DNA from: Dipodascopsis uninucleata var. uninucleata
Taxonomy: Eukaryota > Ascomycota > Lipomycetes > Lipomycetales > Lipomycetaceae
Length of the DNA stretch: 64,000 nt
Assembly (NCBI GenBank): GCA_030568195.1
Contig: JAJLTO010000001.1
Location: forward strand, 248,001 to 312,000
Direction: 5' to 3'
The notes below the pieces were generated by a model. The model was given only the letters and a program-made list of their open reading frames with translations. It was not told where the DNA came from and did no database searches. The position numbers were made by a program, and so were the translations under genes. Positions 11,837 through 24,419 of the stretch are shown piece after piece. Position 1 is the stretch's first letter. The number at the start of each line of letters is the position of its first letter.

Positions 11837-13474
11837 ATATTTTAGCAAGGGAAATTTTAAGGTTAATCTAAATAGCAATGAATAGAATTTGGCTGGCTCG
11901 GCAACAGATCTACACAGGAAAATGAATTGTCTTAAAGGGCTAGTCTCACTGTCACGTACATAATTTTATATTTTTACAAATTCTCAGCTATATGTGAAAT
12001 TCTTCATTGTCAGTTCTTTTTATGGTGTCTTTGTTTTCTCTGTATGTTGCGTTGTTTACCAATTTCATATAAGCGGATTGATATCATTGCTTTAAACACA
12101 TTCAGTGATCGATCTGATGCTGTATCGTTAGACGTATTTTTTCGTGCAATTTCGCGCAAAATCTCATAAGTTTTATGCTAGTTTTTTCTCTTATATACAC
12201 GGTCTCTCTTCAAATTTAATATAAGTTTGTGTTGAATTTGTAATCTAATTAAACATCATATACTTTTACTCTCTTACTCGTCGTCGTCTTTTCTCTGGTT
12301 GAAACGACTATATAACATTGATTATGTGAGGCGCTGTTCCATTTTTTACATCTTATTTTCTACTGTATCAAGTATAATGGCTTACCTATCCTTCTTGTAC
12401 CGTTAGACTATTCTATAACGGAGATTGGAGTAACTTCTTGTAGTAGTCTCCTAGGTTATAAAAGGGAAAATTCTTCTTTCAAACTAGAAAATTTCTTGCG
12501 TCAGCGTATGGTTATTAGATATGACCAACGACTCGCTTGCTCAAAATAATTTCAATTCATTAAGCTTCAAAAAGTATCTATGACTATGCGATAAATGTTC
12601 TCGTCATGAAGTCGTCATGGAATGCTTAACCGCAAGCTGCAGAGTTGTAAACTTAAGGTTTAAATGTGGAGTATAAATAATAAGGTTACATATATTGTTG
12701 TATATTTGTGAGTTATGCTTAATATTATCTATTGTAGTATTTTTTTGTCTGATATTGTAGTGCATGGCGGCATTATTTTACCATAGCATTTAACTAAAGA
12801 GTATATTACTGAACGTTAAATGTATGTATCTGACATTATATGTATGCATATATGTTTCGCCTATTTAATTTTACAGAGTTTAATAAGTAATATTCAAAAT
12901 CTTATTTGCACGATATTTTGGACACTGACGATAACCCCCAAGTTCGACCAGTAGTTCACCAATAGATGCGAGCCTTTACGAACAGCTTTACAAAAAGCTT
13001 TAGGTAATATTAAGCACTATATTAATCTGCAAGGGGTTTCACTGGTCAATTTACATTTGATAATTTCTTAGGCTATATAATATGGATCTGTGTGTATAAC
13101 AGAATAGTAGAAAAACAATGGAGAAATCGCAACTGCGGCATATGCTGTCAAACATAGTCTCTTACTAATAAAACTACTTAATATCACAAGAACCTAATTG
13201 GCATATGTTGAACATAGATCTTTCTTCTATGTAGCTGGGAGACTGATAATGAATATATCGGATTATATGTGTAGATCATGAGAGAGATCTATTTCTTGCT
13301 CGGCTAATAGGAATCATGAGAGCTATTATTAATATATTTATTTCCCAACGGGCGTCTGTCACAGCTACATTTTCTTTGATCAGAAAGCAAGTGTACAAAT
13401 CCTTCATTCATCAGGATCCAGTTGTTTACATTTACTTGAGGTTTCTCAAATGTTATTAAATACTGAAAATATAA
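11837..13474. other. Intergenic region between the RRM gene and MLH3
   Basis: A+T-rich sequence holding the 3' UTR of the RRM gene and the MLH3 promoter. An imperfect direct repeat occurs at 13137-13157 and 13200-13217 (GGCATATG..GAACATAG type). No gene was found. Confidence 0.55.
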
Positions 13475-16091
13475 ATGACAATCACTCGTCTGGACAGAGA
13501 AACTATTAATAATTTGCGATCTTTCATCACCATCACTTCAATACAGCAATGCATTGTGGAACTCGTTCAAAACTCTTTAGATGCCAACGCATCGCTAATA
13601 GAAGTATACATAAATCCCGATGATTTATTTATTACTGTAATGGATAATGGAGATGGGATCAGTCCAGATGACATGAATGATATCGGAAAGAGATATAGTG
13701 AGTACATGAACGCAGTGATCGCCTATCTCTGCATCTAATAAATCAGACGGTTGCATCGTACGGTGTCTAACGTCTTTTTTGTACTAGAAACTTCCAAGTG
13801 CCATAGTCTTGCAGATCTCTTAAACATACAGACGCATGGATTTAGAGGAGAAGGTAGGTGAGAATTAGTACGTGAAATCTTGTTACTAATAATATAATAG
13901 CTCTTGCTAGCATTGCCTCGATAAGCTTGTTGACAATAACGTCACGTCATCGTGATTATGACACTACGAATACCACCAGAATTTATCTCTCAAATAGAAT
14001 CTATAATGGATTGTATCCATCTTCACAGCTATCTCATGGAACAACCGTTTCTGTGCAAGGGCTGTTTCAAAATTTTCCTGTTAGACGCAAGATGGTTCTA
14101 AAGAGGATGAACAATAATAATTGGCGTCACACGTCAAATTCTGAGATCATACAATCTATTAAGTCGGCTCTCGTAAATTTCTTACTTTCATGCCGTAATA
14201 CGGATCTGAAGCTTGTATTTAAAATAGGTCCTGAGCTGTCATTTAGTATCCCCAGAATTCCTGGAAAAGACAGCTTGGCTGAATACTATGTCAACATATT
14301 TCATCAAGCCGTTGCAAAAGATTTTGCCATAGACTTTGCTTCGATCCAATTTACGTATAACGACATAGAAGTTTCCGGTTTTATTTCATCAAAACCAGTT
14401 AATACTAAGTTATATCAAAATATCTGTATGTTGCATACTTATGATACTGTATTCATCAACCATTGATACTAACTGGAATTGATATATAGATCTTAACCGA
14501 CGGATGGTTACGATCAATAATTTCTACAAATCAGTAAATGCGCTTCTAATACCATTTATTCATGCTAATGAGGAGTATTCTAAGGAATATCCATTTATAA
14601 TGTCAAAAAAAAGGTTGTGTAAGCATCCGCTCTACGTGCTACACGTAACTGCGCCCATGTCGAGCTTTGATATATGCCAAGATCCTTCGAAGTCGATAGT
14701 TCAATTAGAGGTTAGTCATTTAACTTATTCTTTTTCGCTCGCTATAATTGGCTAGTGACACGCATAGTATCTTAATAATAATTCTCTAAATGTACCGTTC
14801 TAGAACGAGATCGAAATAGAAAATGCTATATCAAAAGCAATCAAGCATTTCTTGACGGAGAACAAGAGTAGCGTATCTCGGAAACGGAATGCTGACTGGC
14901 ATGATACTATTGATCTTCGCTCAAGTCCTAAGCTTTCGAAACTATACTCTAACACTCTAACGCCACATACATTGATCAGCACCAAGGGACCGAACGTACT
15001 AAAGCCAAAGACGATGGGCGTTGATACTGCACAGACCGAAGATAGCGCTTCTAATACAATGACCTCTCAGCAGAGAGAATACTCGGAAGTTTATAATATC
15101 GGTAGTACATCACTTTGTCAATCCAACGATGATCAGATGTCTGAAGAAAAACTTATTCAGTCCACAGAATGTAAAGATCTGGATATTAGTGCTATTGAAC
15201 TTCCAATTCCCTCACTTGCTACAAGCAATAACGAAGTTAGATCAAAGTACTTCGAGAACTCTTTGAATATACTTGACATTAAGATTAAAAGACAGTCTTT
15301 GTCGACGGCTACCATAATAGCGCAACTAAGTGAGAAATTTATAATGCTTAGGCTTGAATCTGATAATAAACCACTACTGGTGTTGGTCGATCAACACGCT
15401 GCAGATGAACGAGTACGGGTGGAGCAGCTAACAGAACAGTATGCTTATACTGTGTTGAACACACTTCTACACAAACGAGCTAGCTTGAATATTAGTTCGA
15501 GCATTGAAGCTACAAATATTTCGATTAAGCTTGAAGTCTCTGATATTGATATGCAACTTTTAGAACAGTATTCTGAACAACTGCAGTTGTGGGGAGTTAT
15601 ATACCACCATGTCGATGATTTATGTAGTAGAACAGGTAGCCATAGCCTGATGGTGAGTCATGTTCCCAACATGGCTCTAGACAGATGCTTCTCTGATAGC
15701 TCTCTGATACAGAGACTAGTTTTACAACATGTTCATGATCTTCACGAAGGCAGAGTTCCTAAGCTCATATCATCTGATAATGATTCATCTATACTCCTTG
15801 AAACAATAATAAGCTGTCTCCCGAGAGCAATCGTTGACATATGCAACTCAAAAGCTTGTCGAGGTAAATTGTTTTGTTGATTATGTACGATGCACAGATA
15901 TTTAATGCACTAGCTAACTGTGGATAGGCGCAATAATGTTTGGAGACAAGTTAACAAAAAGAGAATGCAAATCCCTAATCGAGAAGCTATCAAATTGTAG
16001 ATTTCCTTTTCAATGCGCTCATGGCAGACCATCTATGATACCATTGGCAGACCTCTCGGACACGATCGAGCCTACATTGAACGATTTCTAA
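13475..16091 (+). CDS. MLH3: DNA mismatch repair / meiotic crossover protein Mlh3
   Basis: Six exons (13475-13697, 13788-13853, 13901-14425, 14490-14710, 14804-15863, 15928-16091) join to about 752 residues. The N-terminal GHKL ATPase shows the Glu/Asn motif (ELVQNSLDA, ~29-37), MDNGDGI (~59) and GFRGEAL rebuilt across two introns. The phrase KTSKCHSL is typical of Mlh3. The C-terminal domain contains the endonuclease metal motif [12 protein letters not shown] (~541-552), the CRGAIMFGD segment and a terminal CAHGRP zinc-site motif. Family knowledge: Mlh1-Mlh3 is a nicking endonuclease that resolves meiotic double Holliday junctions and backs up Mlh1-Pms1 in insertion/deletion repair. All visible catalytic residues are present, so the protein should be an active nuclease subunit. 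Every splice site preserves frame. Confidence 0.93.
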
Positions 16092-16348
16092 TTTACTTCT
16101 TTCCCTCAATCTTTCGTGTATAATACAATATGTAATTATCCACCAACAATAATAAAGAATAAATTAAATTTAGCTATAAATGAAAGTTATATAAATAAGG
16201 AATGTAAAAATTAATAGAAAGAAAGCACTCTTGTTTAGATATGAAAATTATATAGTAGAAGAAATATTCCTGGCGGAATTATCAAAAGAATTAAAATAAG
16301 ACAAATATGTCGAAAAGAAAGTGAATAATTAACTATATTTTCAAGTAT

Positions 16349-18391
16349 TTATACTGATAAGGTCTTCATCTCTATAGATGTATCTGAAACCTCTTCTTTA
16401 GTTAAAAGACGCTGAGCTTCCCTATTAACCAACTTGCTAGGAAGCGAGACAGATATTGTCTCTGAATCATCTGTTCCAGGACTAACAGCCGATGGTAGAG
16501 AACCAACCGGATGTATTGATGTCAGCCTAGCAAATCCAGAAGATCCTACCATCGGACTGTCACCGAGCTTTATATAGTCCTTTTCGTCAAAGATCTCTTG
16601 TTCAAGGATTTCCTCAATGAAATCCTCAAAAGTAATAATTCCAACTGGAAGCAATTCAGCAATCTGTTGCTTATTCCAGTGGTCATTAGGCTGAATGAAT
16701 GCACTAGAATATTCACCATGGAAATATTCGTTGTAAAACAATTCCGGTGAAGGAACAACAATAGCCATGTGAGTTCGGCTAGATTCAAACTCACTTTTTA
16801 CGCTAATGAGAGACATATTCTCTTGCACAACAGGTAGCTTTTGAAGCTTTAGCTGGCGAATTGGAGTGCCTAGTTCGACTGTAAGCAAACTCTTCATGAG
16901 AATACATCCAATCAGCCGATGACGTTGTTCCAGTTTACAATAAGCGTCTGAAAAAACATTACTAATATAACCCTTATAATCAGCAGCAAGATTTTCATAG
17001 ATAGGTATTCGAGAATGACCATGCGAAATGATAGTCTTAATAACATCTTCGGTCAAAATAGTATCGATGTCAAGCATGAACACATCATGGATCCGTGTCA
17101 TAGCTGATCTGACTATTTTGTTCTGCATATCAATTGCTCCGCGTACAACTTTAACAGTCTCTTTATCCAGATCGCCACCATGACAGTATTCCGTACTATG
17201 GAATAAAATAAGTTCTTTTAGCTCGCTTGAAGTGTATATAGTACCATGCGATGATCCAAGAATAAGGTCGAGTAGCTTGGCAATTGGCCAACAAACAATA
17301 AAAAGCGACCAAATGAGCAACTGAACAGGCCTATTACACATATTAATATATCATACTTTAATTGTTTCTCTATAATGGTTAGCTAAAAAACTCACCAGGC
17401 CATGAATGCTCCAATTGCAAGACCATATTTAGTACAGACCGCCTGAGGAATAATCTCACTGAAAATGACGATGAGCAAAGTGGACATGATAACAGCGGCC
17501 TTTCCATTCCCAAGTATATGTTCAGTCACAACTATAACAAGTAAAAAATTTGATTAGGCTATTTCTTAGACACATATTATCTAAAATATTCGTGCGCGCT
17601 TACTAGGAAGAGTTTCATTTGTAATTACCGTTGCAATCAATAACGCTGTTGAATGATAGGACAAATAAATGTCTTAGCTGCCATACCACTTTTCTCACCT
17701 ATACCAAATATAAGTACTCACTTGTCAACAATAAATGACCATTCTTCCTAATGGGAATGATCTTCTGAGCATAGGTCCTACATATAATGTATATTAATTT
17801 TCAGATTACGATAATAACTTTTATCAATTGCTGCATTATGTATGAAGGCTTACCTCCTTTGCATCGATCCACTCCGGGACATAACAAACAGCTGAGTCTC
17901 ATCTAGAGTCATTAATCCTGAAAAGGAAACCAGTTTATTAATACAAAATCCATTATTTAATATATGATTGAAAAGACGTTGTTACCTAGAGTGAGACCAG
18001 CAGCCATGCCTGACATGCAAACTAGTGCTAGGATAATCAGATACTCAAACCAATGATGTTCGTGATCGTCATTGCCGTCGCCAAAATTCAATGGCCATTC
18101 CATACGCTTCTCGATGGCTATGCGTGAATATTTGTCCACAACTGGTAATGCATTAACTGGATTCAAGATAAAAGCGACTGCATAAGTTAAACCGGCCAGC
18201 TGAGAACTCCTGTTCCAGCAAGGTCTCGTTGCAACTGCATTCTGCTGAGCCGTTGACTTGCCAGGTCCAATATATGACTTAAGCACTTTCGTGCAACTTC
18301 TAATGGTATAACCACTCCCACCTTCTATACCATCTTCATCACTGTTGTCAAGCACTTCCAATGCTTGTTCAAATCCCTCAGGTGCACCCAT
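16349..18391 (-). CDS. MAM3: CNNM/Mam3-type membrane protein (DUF21 + CBS pair)
   Basis: Six exons on the minus strand (18391-17986, 17917-17854, 17777-17722, 17645-17604, 17531-17396, 17330-16349) give about 561 residues. The DUF21/CNNM transmembrane core begins after an N-terminal segment, with landmarks MAAGLTLGLMTLDETQL, TLLIATVITNETLP and IFSEIIPQAVCTKYG. A CBS-domain pair follows, containing TRIHDVFMLDIDT and GHSRIPIYE. The C-terminal tail is Ser-rich. Family knowledge: yeast Mam3 is a vacuolar-membrane protein affecting Mn/Mg and heavy-metal homeostasis, and animal CNNMs regulate Mg2+ transport. The gene is mostly small exons at the 5' end (42-136 nt) and one large 3' exon. It converges with MLH3. 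The family call is firm; the vacuolar site is inferred from yeast. Confidence 0.9.
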
Positions 18392-19169
18392 TCAATCACA
18401 GCACAGTCTGCTAAAATTATAACACGACCAGAAATCTACGGTTTCTTGTTCTAGAAGTCTATTCAATAAGTCGCTAAAACAGTACTCCAGCCTCTCGTCT
18501 TGAATAGCGCTCTAGATATGACCTTAAAGAATATAGAAATCTGGTGTCTGACCTTTGAGATTGTAACAGTGCTCCCTGTGGAATTCTCCAGTAATAAGGA
18601 ACGAATAGATCACCCTGGCTGTGCACTTGATTGTGCTGTAAGTGACTGATCCCCGTGGTTAAGCTTCGTGGATGCAGCAATATTGGGTATACTTATCAGC
18701 TTACCCGATTTCAATTTCTAAGAATGATGATAACGAACAAAGCATTATTCTGATGGGTAAGTATATAAAATGGCCCGTAACATTTATTGAACTGAGATGG
18801 CGAGCCGCGCCTAAATAAAGTAGTTACTCCCAATTAATACTAGACAGTGCCATATATGTATAGTGCTTATTTGGCGCGTTTGACAAATTTTTTATGATAC
18901 GTTTATGAAATTTTGTCGCCTTTTAAGAAAACATCTTTGTAAGACTTTCACAACTTTTGCTTTTGGTAGATCAACAAAAAATTAAAAAGTTTGGCTCTGT
19001 AAAGAAGAGAACCAAAGAAATATTTCAGAAATAGAAAGCAATTAGTTCATAGTTGGCGTACCCAGTCTATCCTGACGAGCCTTTAAAAGCTATCCAGAAC
19101 TAGCGTCGAGAAAAGTCTTGAGCACTACAAGTGAATTGACGGACGCAAAGCATTACGGACGATAGAAAT
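18392..19169. other. Divergent promoter region MAM3/RRP1
   Basis: Intergenic DNA between two divergent starts. It should hold both promoters. No RNA gene or repeat was recognised; short open frames here have no family resemblance. Confidence 0.55.
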
Positions 19170-20308
19170 ATGGAGGTTGATTCAGCATCATTAGCATCTA
19201 GTGGCATTATAAAAAAGTTAGCAGCAAATGGTAAGTGGACATATAATGAATAGTATTTAGACAATACTTGACTGCATGACCATGACACCGATCTGGAATC
19301 GTGTACTGAAAAAAGAGATCATGTGCTAATATCATTTGGCGTTTACGATTAGATCGGCCTACTAGAGAAGAAGGAATAACGATCTTGACCAAGTATTTGA
19401 GTACCGATGAGAAAATCAGCGAGCTGGACTTCTTGAAGGTGTGGAAGGGCCTCTATTATTGTAAGTCTCTATTAATTATTTTTGCTTTTTAAGTATGAAA
19501 TGTTAACATTCAAATCTGAAAGGCATGTGGATGACAGATAGACCAAAAGTACAACAAGCCATGGCTGACAGGCTAGCTGGTCTGGTCCTGTTACCACGTG
19601 AAGTCAATGTTATTGCATTTGTGCAAGCTTTTTGGGACACAATCTGTCGTGAGTGGAGTAAAATTGATGTGCTTAGGTGAGTCCACTGATACTACAAGCA
19701 AGTCCTATTGGCAATTAAGACATAAGGTATATCTTCATTGAAGGTGATACTAATAAGAATATACTAGAATGGATAAGTTCTATTTGCTATTACGTCGATT
19801 CGTGAATGCCATGTTTAGAAGGCTCTTGACAGACAAATGGAATGCCAGAGAAATAAAATCTTTCAATGACGTTTTGCAGGAATTTCCATTAAATCCTACA
19901 AACACTGGAATTTCGGATGGTATCCGTTACCATATGATTGATATATATGTGGATGAGCTTTTCAGATGTATTGACTGCGACAAATCAGCTGTTAAACCCG
20001 AGAATGCTCGTTCTAACAATAGCGACAGTGATGACAATAACGACCATTCTGATACTTATGGAAATCAAGACGATGAGACAGAATCTCACGAGGTGTCAAA
20101 TCATACGATTGCTCAATTAATGAAACCATTTGAGATTCTTTCACAGAAATCTGTTTCGAAGGTAGTAAAGAAACGAGTATATGAAGAAGTGCTACACGAT
20201 GTACGGCTTGCAGAGACGTGGAACTATGATCCTTCAAAAGTCTCTAAGCCAGTTTCTGAGAGACCAAAATCTTCCGCTCCAAATAGAAAAAAGATTCGCA
20301 CTCATTAG
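19170..20308 (+). CDS. RRP1: Ribosomal RNA processing protein Rrp1/Nop52
   Basis: Four exons (19170-19230, 19353-19460, 19523-19676, 19768-20308) give about 287 residues, close to yeast Rrp1 (278). The spliced N-terminal half shows the Nop52 family order: TREEGITILTKYL, LKVWKGLYYCMWMTDRP, FVQAFWDTICREW, then IDVLRMDKFYLLLRRFVN. The last ~100 residues are acidic and basic low-complexity sequence ending in Lys/Arg-rich residues. Family knowledge: Rrp1 is a nucleolar factor needed for maturation of 27S pre-rRNA and 60S subunits. The last intron has a perfect TACTAAT-type branch site before the acceptor. The gene converges with RPL21. Confidence 0.92.
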
Positions 20309-20884
20309 AGAACATATCATACAGAATATTGGATTTCTAGGGTAATTACTTTTTTTACGCCATCTCACCAATTTAGATGAAGTGGAAGATAAATTTACTC
20401 TGAAGGGGAAAGGTATGCTAACATAGGTATTATATGATACGCCTCTAACTCAAAATTCCTGTTCACAAATCTGTTTCTGTAACACCTCTGAGACTCTAAG
20501 CTTCTAGTCTAGAGTAGTGTCATAATTCTGCTTAGTATATATCCTCCTGTTACGCTATTTCAGCGCTCTCATTTTACTTCCATATTTGTAATTAGTCAGA
20601 AATTTAATGAATGCTCGCGGTTGTATGACTTGTCTCCTAGATATTTTATAGTCTTAAAGAGTCGTTCATCTTAAAATAAATATGCACTCCTTATATGAAA
20701 AAAAGACACTTCAAAATTCAGAGTTTCTATAACATGTGCAATCTGATCGGTTAAAATGACACTAACCAACACAAGCCATTGCATTTCATTTTATTGTTAT
20801 ATTATATAGACAAGGAGATACTTTTGCTCTGGTCAAATCCACACCGAAAAACATATTAGCACAAAGAATACAAATATACATGAT
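20309..20884. other. Convergent intergenic region RRP1/RPL21
   Basis: A+T-rich 3'-UTR sequence for two convergent genes. No gene, repeat or structured element was recognised. Confidence 0.6.
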
Positions 20885-21578
20885 CTAAATGTAAGTCTCA
20901 TATGGAAGAGGAGCAAGGGTGACTGGAACATTGCCCTCGGTAGAGACAGTGTGAGCGGATCGTGGTTGTGCTGGCTGTCTCTTCAAGAAAACACGTTCAC
21001 CCTTGATCTTAGCCTCAGTCTTCTTCTCAGCGTTCTCCTTAACACGCTTGACAAAGTTTTCACGGCACTTAGAGTGCTTAACGTGTTCAATGCGGATGTT
21101 GACTCGCTTTTCGAGGTATCGATTACCGACAACCTTGTAAACAATGACACCAACTGATGACTTGGTAACATTGTAAACAATACCAGTCTTTCCATGATAG
21201 AACTTGTGTGGCATACCCTTCTGCACAGCACCATTAACCTTGATATCGACAATATCACCAACCTTGTATGTCTTAAGGTAGGTCGTCAAACTATGTCATA
21301 TTATTAGAATCTTACTAAAAATGCTCCTAGAAGTCATAGCATAGGATCAACTTACGGAATAGCACCATGCTTCTTGAAATCCCTTGAGAAGGCATAACGA
21401 GTACCAGATCGATAACCGTGACTAGAAGAACATATTGTTAGCATTTTTTAAATCCTTTTTAATTGTATATCATTCATTATTCCAATAAAATGTCAACGCC
21501 TTTCCTGGCTCCAAAATCTATAATATATTCATTCAATTCTTCATCATAATATCACCATTCAACATACCTGTGACCCAT
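20885..21578 (-). CDS. RPL21: 60S ribosomal protein L21 (eL21)
   Basis: Three exons on the minus strand (21578-21568, 21421-21356, 21290-20885) give exactly 160 residues, the usual eL21 length. The 11-nt first exon encodes MGHS. The second continues [19 protein letters not shown] and the third starts with [13 protein letters not shown]. The eL21 signature [19 protein letters not shown] and the following segment are present. It is a structural protein of the large ribosomal subunit. A HomolD box lies 126 nt upstream, with CCCTAA motifs a little farther, in the 340-bp region shared with the divergent SLU7 gene. Splicing so close to the start codon is common for fungal ribosomal-protein genes. 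Confidence 0.96.
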
Positions 21579-21918
21579 TTTTACTGATGATTAATGTTTG
21601 ACAAGAGTATCTGACTGTGTGTAGTGAAACTCTTCGACAAAAAATTCAGGATGTTATTTACAGATGTTAATGGAACTGGTAGTGGAGTTCACTAAAGACT
21701 TAGCAGTCACAAAAAACCTATCATTACATGTCATAGCCCTAATACTTCACCCTTGCCTTTTATCATTGTCTGCTGGGAGTTTGTGCGCCGGTCTCGTTGG
21801 ATGCCCTAACATCTATTAGTACTGGATACCAAAATTAGTTTTCAGTCTTTAATGTACGACTTCCAATAGTTCTCAGGATTTTTTTCAGTTTACGAGATCT
21901 TAGCAAGTGGATTTGAAA
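21579..21918. other. Divergent promoter RPL21/SLU7
   Basis: This 340-bp divergent region holds the RPL21 promoter (HomolD box and two CCCTAA motifs) and the SLU7 promoter. A run of T's with an AG just before 21890 could be a splice acceptor of a SLU7 5' UTR intron, but no donor is assigned. Confidence 0.6.
21704..21711. promoter_or_regulatory. HomolD box of RPL21, with nearby CCCTAA motifs
   Basis: CAGTCACA is the exact HomolD core promoter element known from fission yeast and other fungal ribosomal-protein genes. It reads on the plus strand, 126 nt upstream of the RPL21 start codon. AGCCCTAA at 21735-21742 and GCCCTAA at 21803-21809 lie just beyond it and resemble Tbf1/HomolE-type sites. 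Binding is inferred from motif identity and position. Confidence 0.6.
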
Positions 21919-23193
21919 ATGGTGGAAGAGTCGGAGCGTAAATTTAAATTTAATACTGTGGTTGAAAATCCCGAGGACGAACCAGAGCTACAGGTGGATA
22001 ACTCATACTCTCGTCGTATGAGAAGGAAAAACAAGGATATTGTAATTGAGAGAGATGCAGATGGCAAGGAGATTAACCCATATATTCCACAGTTCATTGC
22101 GAAAGCTCCGTGGTATATAGATCAAAGTGGTGAAATATCGCTTAGACATCAGAGATCTCAAAAAGATCGTGATAAAATAGAAGCTGATCTCAAAGATGTC
22201 TGGTACAAGAGAGGTGTTAAGGCAGGACCAGCGGCTACAAAATATCGAAAAGGTGCTTGTGAAAATTGCGGAGCTATAACCCATAAGACCAAAGATTGCA
22301 TGGAGCGACCTCGCAAAGTAGGTGCGAAGTGGACAGGACAAGATATACAGGCTGATGATCTCTTACAAGAAGTACCTATGACGTGGGATAGTAAGAGAGA
22401 TCGATGGAACGGTTATGATGCTTCAGATCACGCAAAAGTTATCCAAGAGTACGAAAGATTAGAAGAACTGAGCAAGTCTATGTCAGAGACTAAAGAGGAC
22501 GGATCAGATATAGTCAATGATATGCACGATGAAGATGACAGCAAAATTCCTGGACAAGGATTTGATTCAGACGCGAGGATGAGTACGCGAACATTACGAA
22601 TTAGAGAAGATACTGCAAAGTATCTGAAGAATCTTAACTCAAGATCCGAACAGTATAATCCGAAAAGTAGGACTATGCGATCTATTAAGGAGGATGTTTT
22701 AACAGCTAATGATGGTTTTGTAAGGCAAGCGGGCGAGGCAGAGGAGTTCGAGAGATTAAAGCAATTTGCATGGGATAGCACTGAAAGTGGAAAACATAAT
22801 GTACACTTACAAGCAAATCCAACTGAAGGTGTTCTATACAAGAGAAAATATGAAGAAGAAACACAGAAGAACAACGAAAAAGTGAAGAGACAGCTCCTGG
22901 AAAAATATGGCGGATCCGAGTATATAAAAGAACTGCCTAGCGAGCTCAAAGTTCAGCCATCTGAGGATTACGTTGAATATACAGCATCTGGAGAGCTACT
23001 CAGAGGTAAAGAGAAAGCTGTGCCTAGATCGAAATATCCTGAAGATATATATCCTGGAAATCACACTAGTGTATGGGGTTCATTCTGGGACAATTTTGCA
23101 TGGGGTTACGCCTGTTGTCACTCCATGATGAAACAGTCATACTGCACTGGTTCTGATGGTATACGTGCTGCGAAAGAGACAGTTATACTATAA
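21919..23193 (+). CDS. SLU7: Pre-mRNA splicing factor Slu7
   Basis: A single exon encodes 424 residues from the ATG at 21919; an earlier GTG in the same frame is not a likely start. Early residues contain the Slu7 signature GKEINPYIPQFIAKAPWYID. A CCHC zinc knuckle (CENCGAITHKTKDC) with the following RPRKVGAKWTG lies at about residues 113-140. The body carries the conserved YDASDHAKVIQEYERLE and AWDSTESGKHNVHLQANPT segments, and the C-terminus has VWGSFWDNFAWGYACCHS followed by an SYCTG motif. Family knowledge: Slu7 acts in the second splicing step and helps select the 3' splice site. Length is close to fission and budding yeast Slu7 (about 380-400). The lack of introns is notable beside intron-rich neighbours. 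Confidence 0.93.
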   Translation: MVEESERKFKFNTVVENPEDEPELQVDNSYSRRMRRKNKDIVIERDADGKEINPYIPQFIAKAPWYIDQSGEISLRHQRSQKDRDKIEADLKDVWYKRGVKAGPAATKYRKGACENCGAITHKTKDCMERPRKVGAKWTGQDIQADDLLQEVPMTWDSKRDRWNGYDASDHAKVIQEYERLEELSKSMSETKEDGSDIVNDMHDEDDSKIPGQGFDSDARMSTRTLRIREDTAKYLKNLNSRSEQYNPKSRTMRSIKEDVLTANDGFVRQAGEAEEFERLKQFAWDSTESGKHNVHLQANPTEGVLYKRKYEEETQKNNEKVKRQLLEKYGGSEYIKELPSELKVQPSEDYVEYTASGELLRGKEKAVPRSKYPEDIYPGNHTSVWGSFWDNFAWGYACCHSMMKQSYCTGSDGIRAAKETVIL

Positions 23194-23380
23194 TTATATA
23201 ATTAAATGATCATTCACATTATGTACCATACATTTTAGGAGTTAATATATATGTAAAAATGTTCTGATAGTAATGAAACTTTTTATTGAAACATTATTCA
23301 ACATAGCTTGTACAAAATAAAGATGAAAAGAAATAATATGATTTATTCTTTTACCGATTACCTATATATAACACTTGAAT

Positions 23381-24260
23381 TTACTCCTCATCCTCTTCAG
23401 CCTCTTCGCCGTCAGCGGCGTTGGCACCAGCCTGACGCTTTCTTGAAACACGTCCTGGACGACCTCCGCCATATGGAGAGGTAAGAGCAAAGTCAATGTG
23501 CTTCTGTGAGTCCAAGCGAACCATGAAAGATGGAACATTAACAATCTGCTTTCCAACACGAACATGTCTCTGTCTGATAAGGACACGAGCGTGATGAATA
23601 CTCTTTGCCAAACCAAGTTTGAAAACTTGAGTTTGCAATCTTCGCTCCAGAAAGTCTTCAATCCTGAGAGCAAGTACGTAATCGAGTCTCATACGGTCCT
23701 CACTCAAGACACCAATACGGACAAGACGGCGGATAAGAGCATTACCTTCGAAAAGTCGCTTAGGATCCTTCTCATCACGAGTCAAAAGGTCACGAGCAGC
23801 ACGTCGAATTTTTGAAAGCTGAAGACCAATTCTGTAGATCTCTCTCTTATTCTTCAAACCGCTATAATTAAAAAGAAATATTGTCAGAAGTGCTCTTATC
23901 ATAGGCTGCAGAATGTTGTTGGACTACTTACTATTCACCAGCAAGTTTGAGCTCGGCGTCCTATATAATAAAATTACATTAATAATCCATTATACGCATC
24001 TTCTAAGAGAGCCAGTTGATATATTTCCAAATTCAAATCATTAACGAAAATATTAATTACCAATCGAGCATTTTCATAGGGACTATTGAAATTGTATCAG
24101 TATCGTATTCCATTTATCAAAAGCCACTCATCATACAGATTCAGAAAACTTACCGCTTGGGGACCGCATAGGTCTTCGAGTATGTGTTTGGAATGTCTGC
24201 ATTCTCTGTTAGCAATTGTATTCAATAATTTCAGCATTAAATGATAAACTTACGAGGCAT
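23381..24260 (-). CDS. RPS9: 40S ribosomal protein S9 (uS4)
   Basis: Five exons on the minus strand (24260-24254, 24196-24154, 24082-24061, 23960-23932, 23861-23381) give 193 residues, the normal uS4 length. The joined N-terminus reads [18 protein letters not shown] then [19 protein letters not shown], as in other S9 proteins. The S4 RNA-binding domain follows ([20 protein letters not shown], then [20 protein letters not shown]). The tail is acidic (EEAEEDEE). It is a primary rRNA-binding protein of the small subunit. The first four exons are only 7, 43, 22 and 29 nt. A HomolD box lies 152 nt upstream in sense orientation. Confidence 0.95.
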
Positions 24261-24411
24261 GTCGATTGTCTATTGCTGCGATAAAAATTCAAAAACCAGA
24301 CTTCAGAAAAGTACTACACAGTTCAATTTCTTAAACCACGGATCATAGAGAAGTTTGATCCTGGGACCCGTGTGGTGTGCCACTTTCTCTTAACTTAGCA
24401 CTACTAGTAAC

Positions 24412-24419
24412 TGTGACTG
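24412..24419 (-). promoter_or_regulatory. HomolD box of RPS9, with nearby CCCTA motifs
   Basis: TGTGACTG on the plus strand reads CAGTCACA in the RPS9 sense direction, an exact HomolD box 152 nt before the start codon. GCCCTAC at 24454-24460 and TAGGGTT (AACCCTA on the other strand) at 24482-24488 follow a short way upstream, the same arrangement as at RPL21. Confidence 0.62.
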
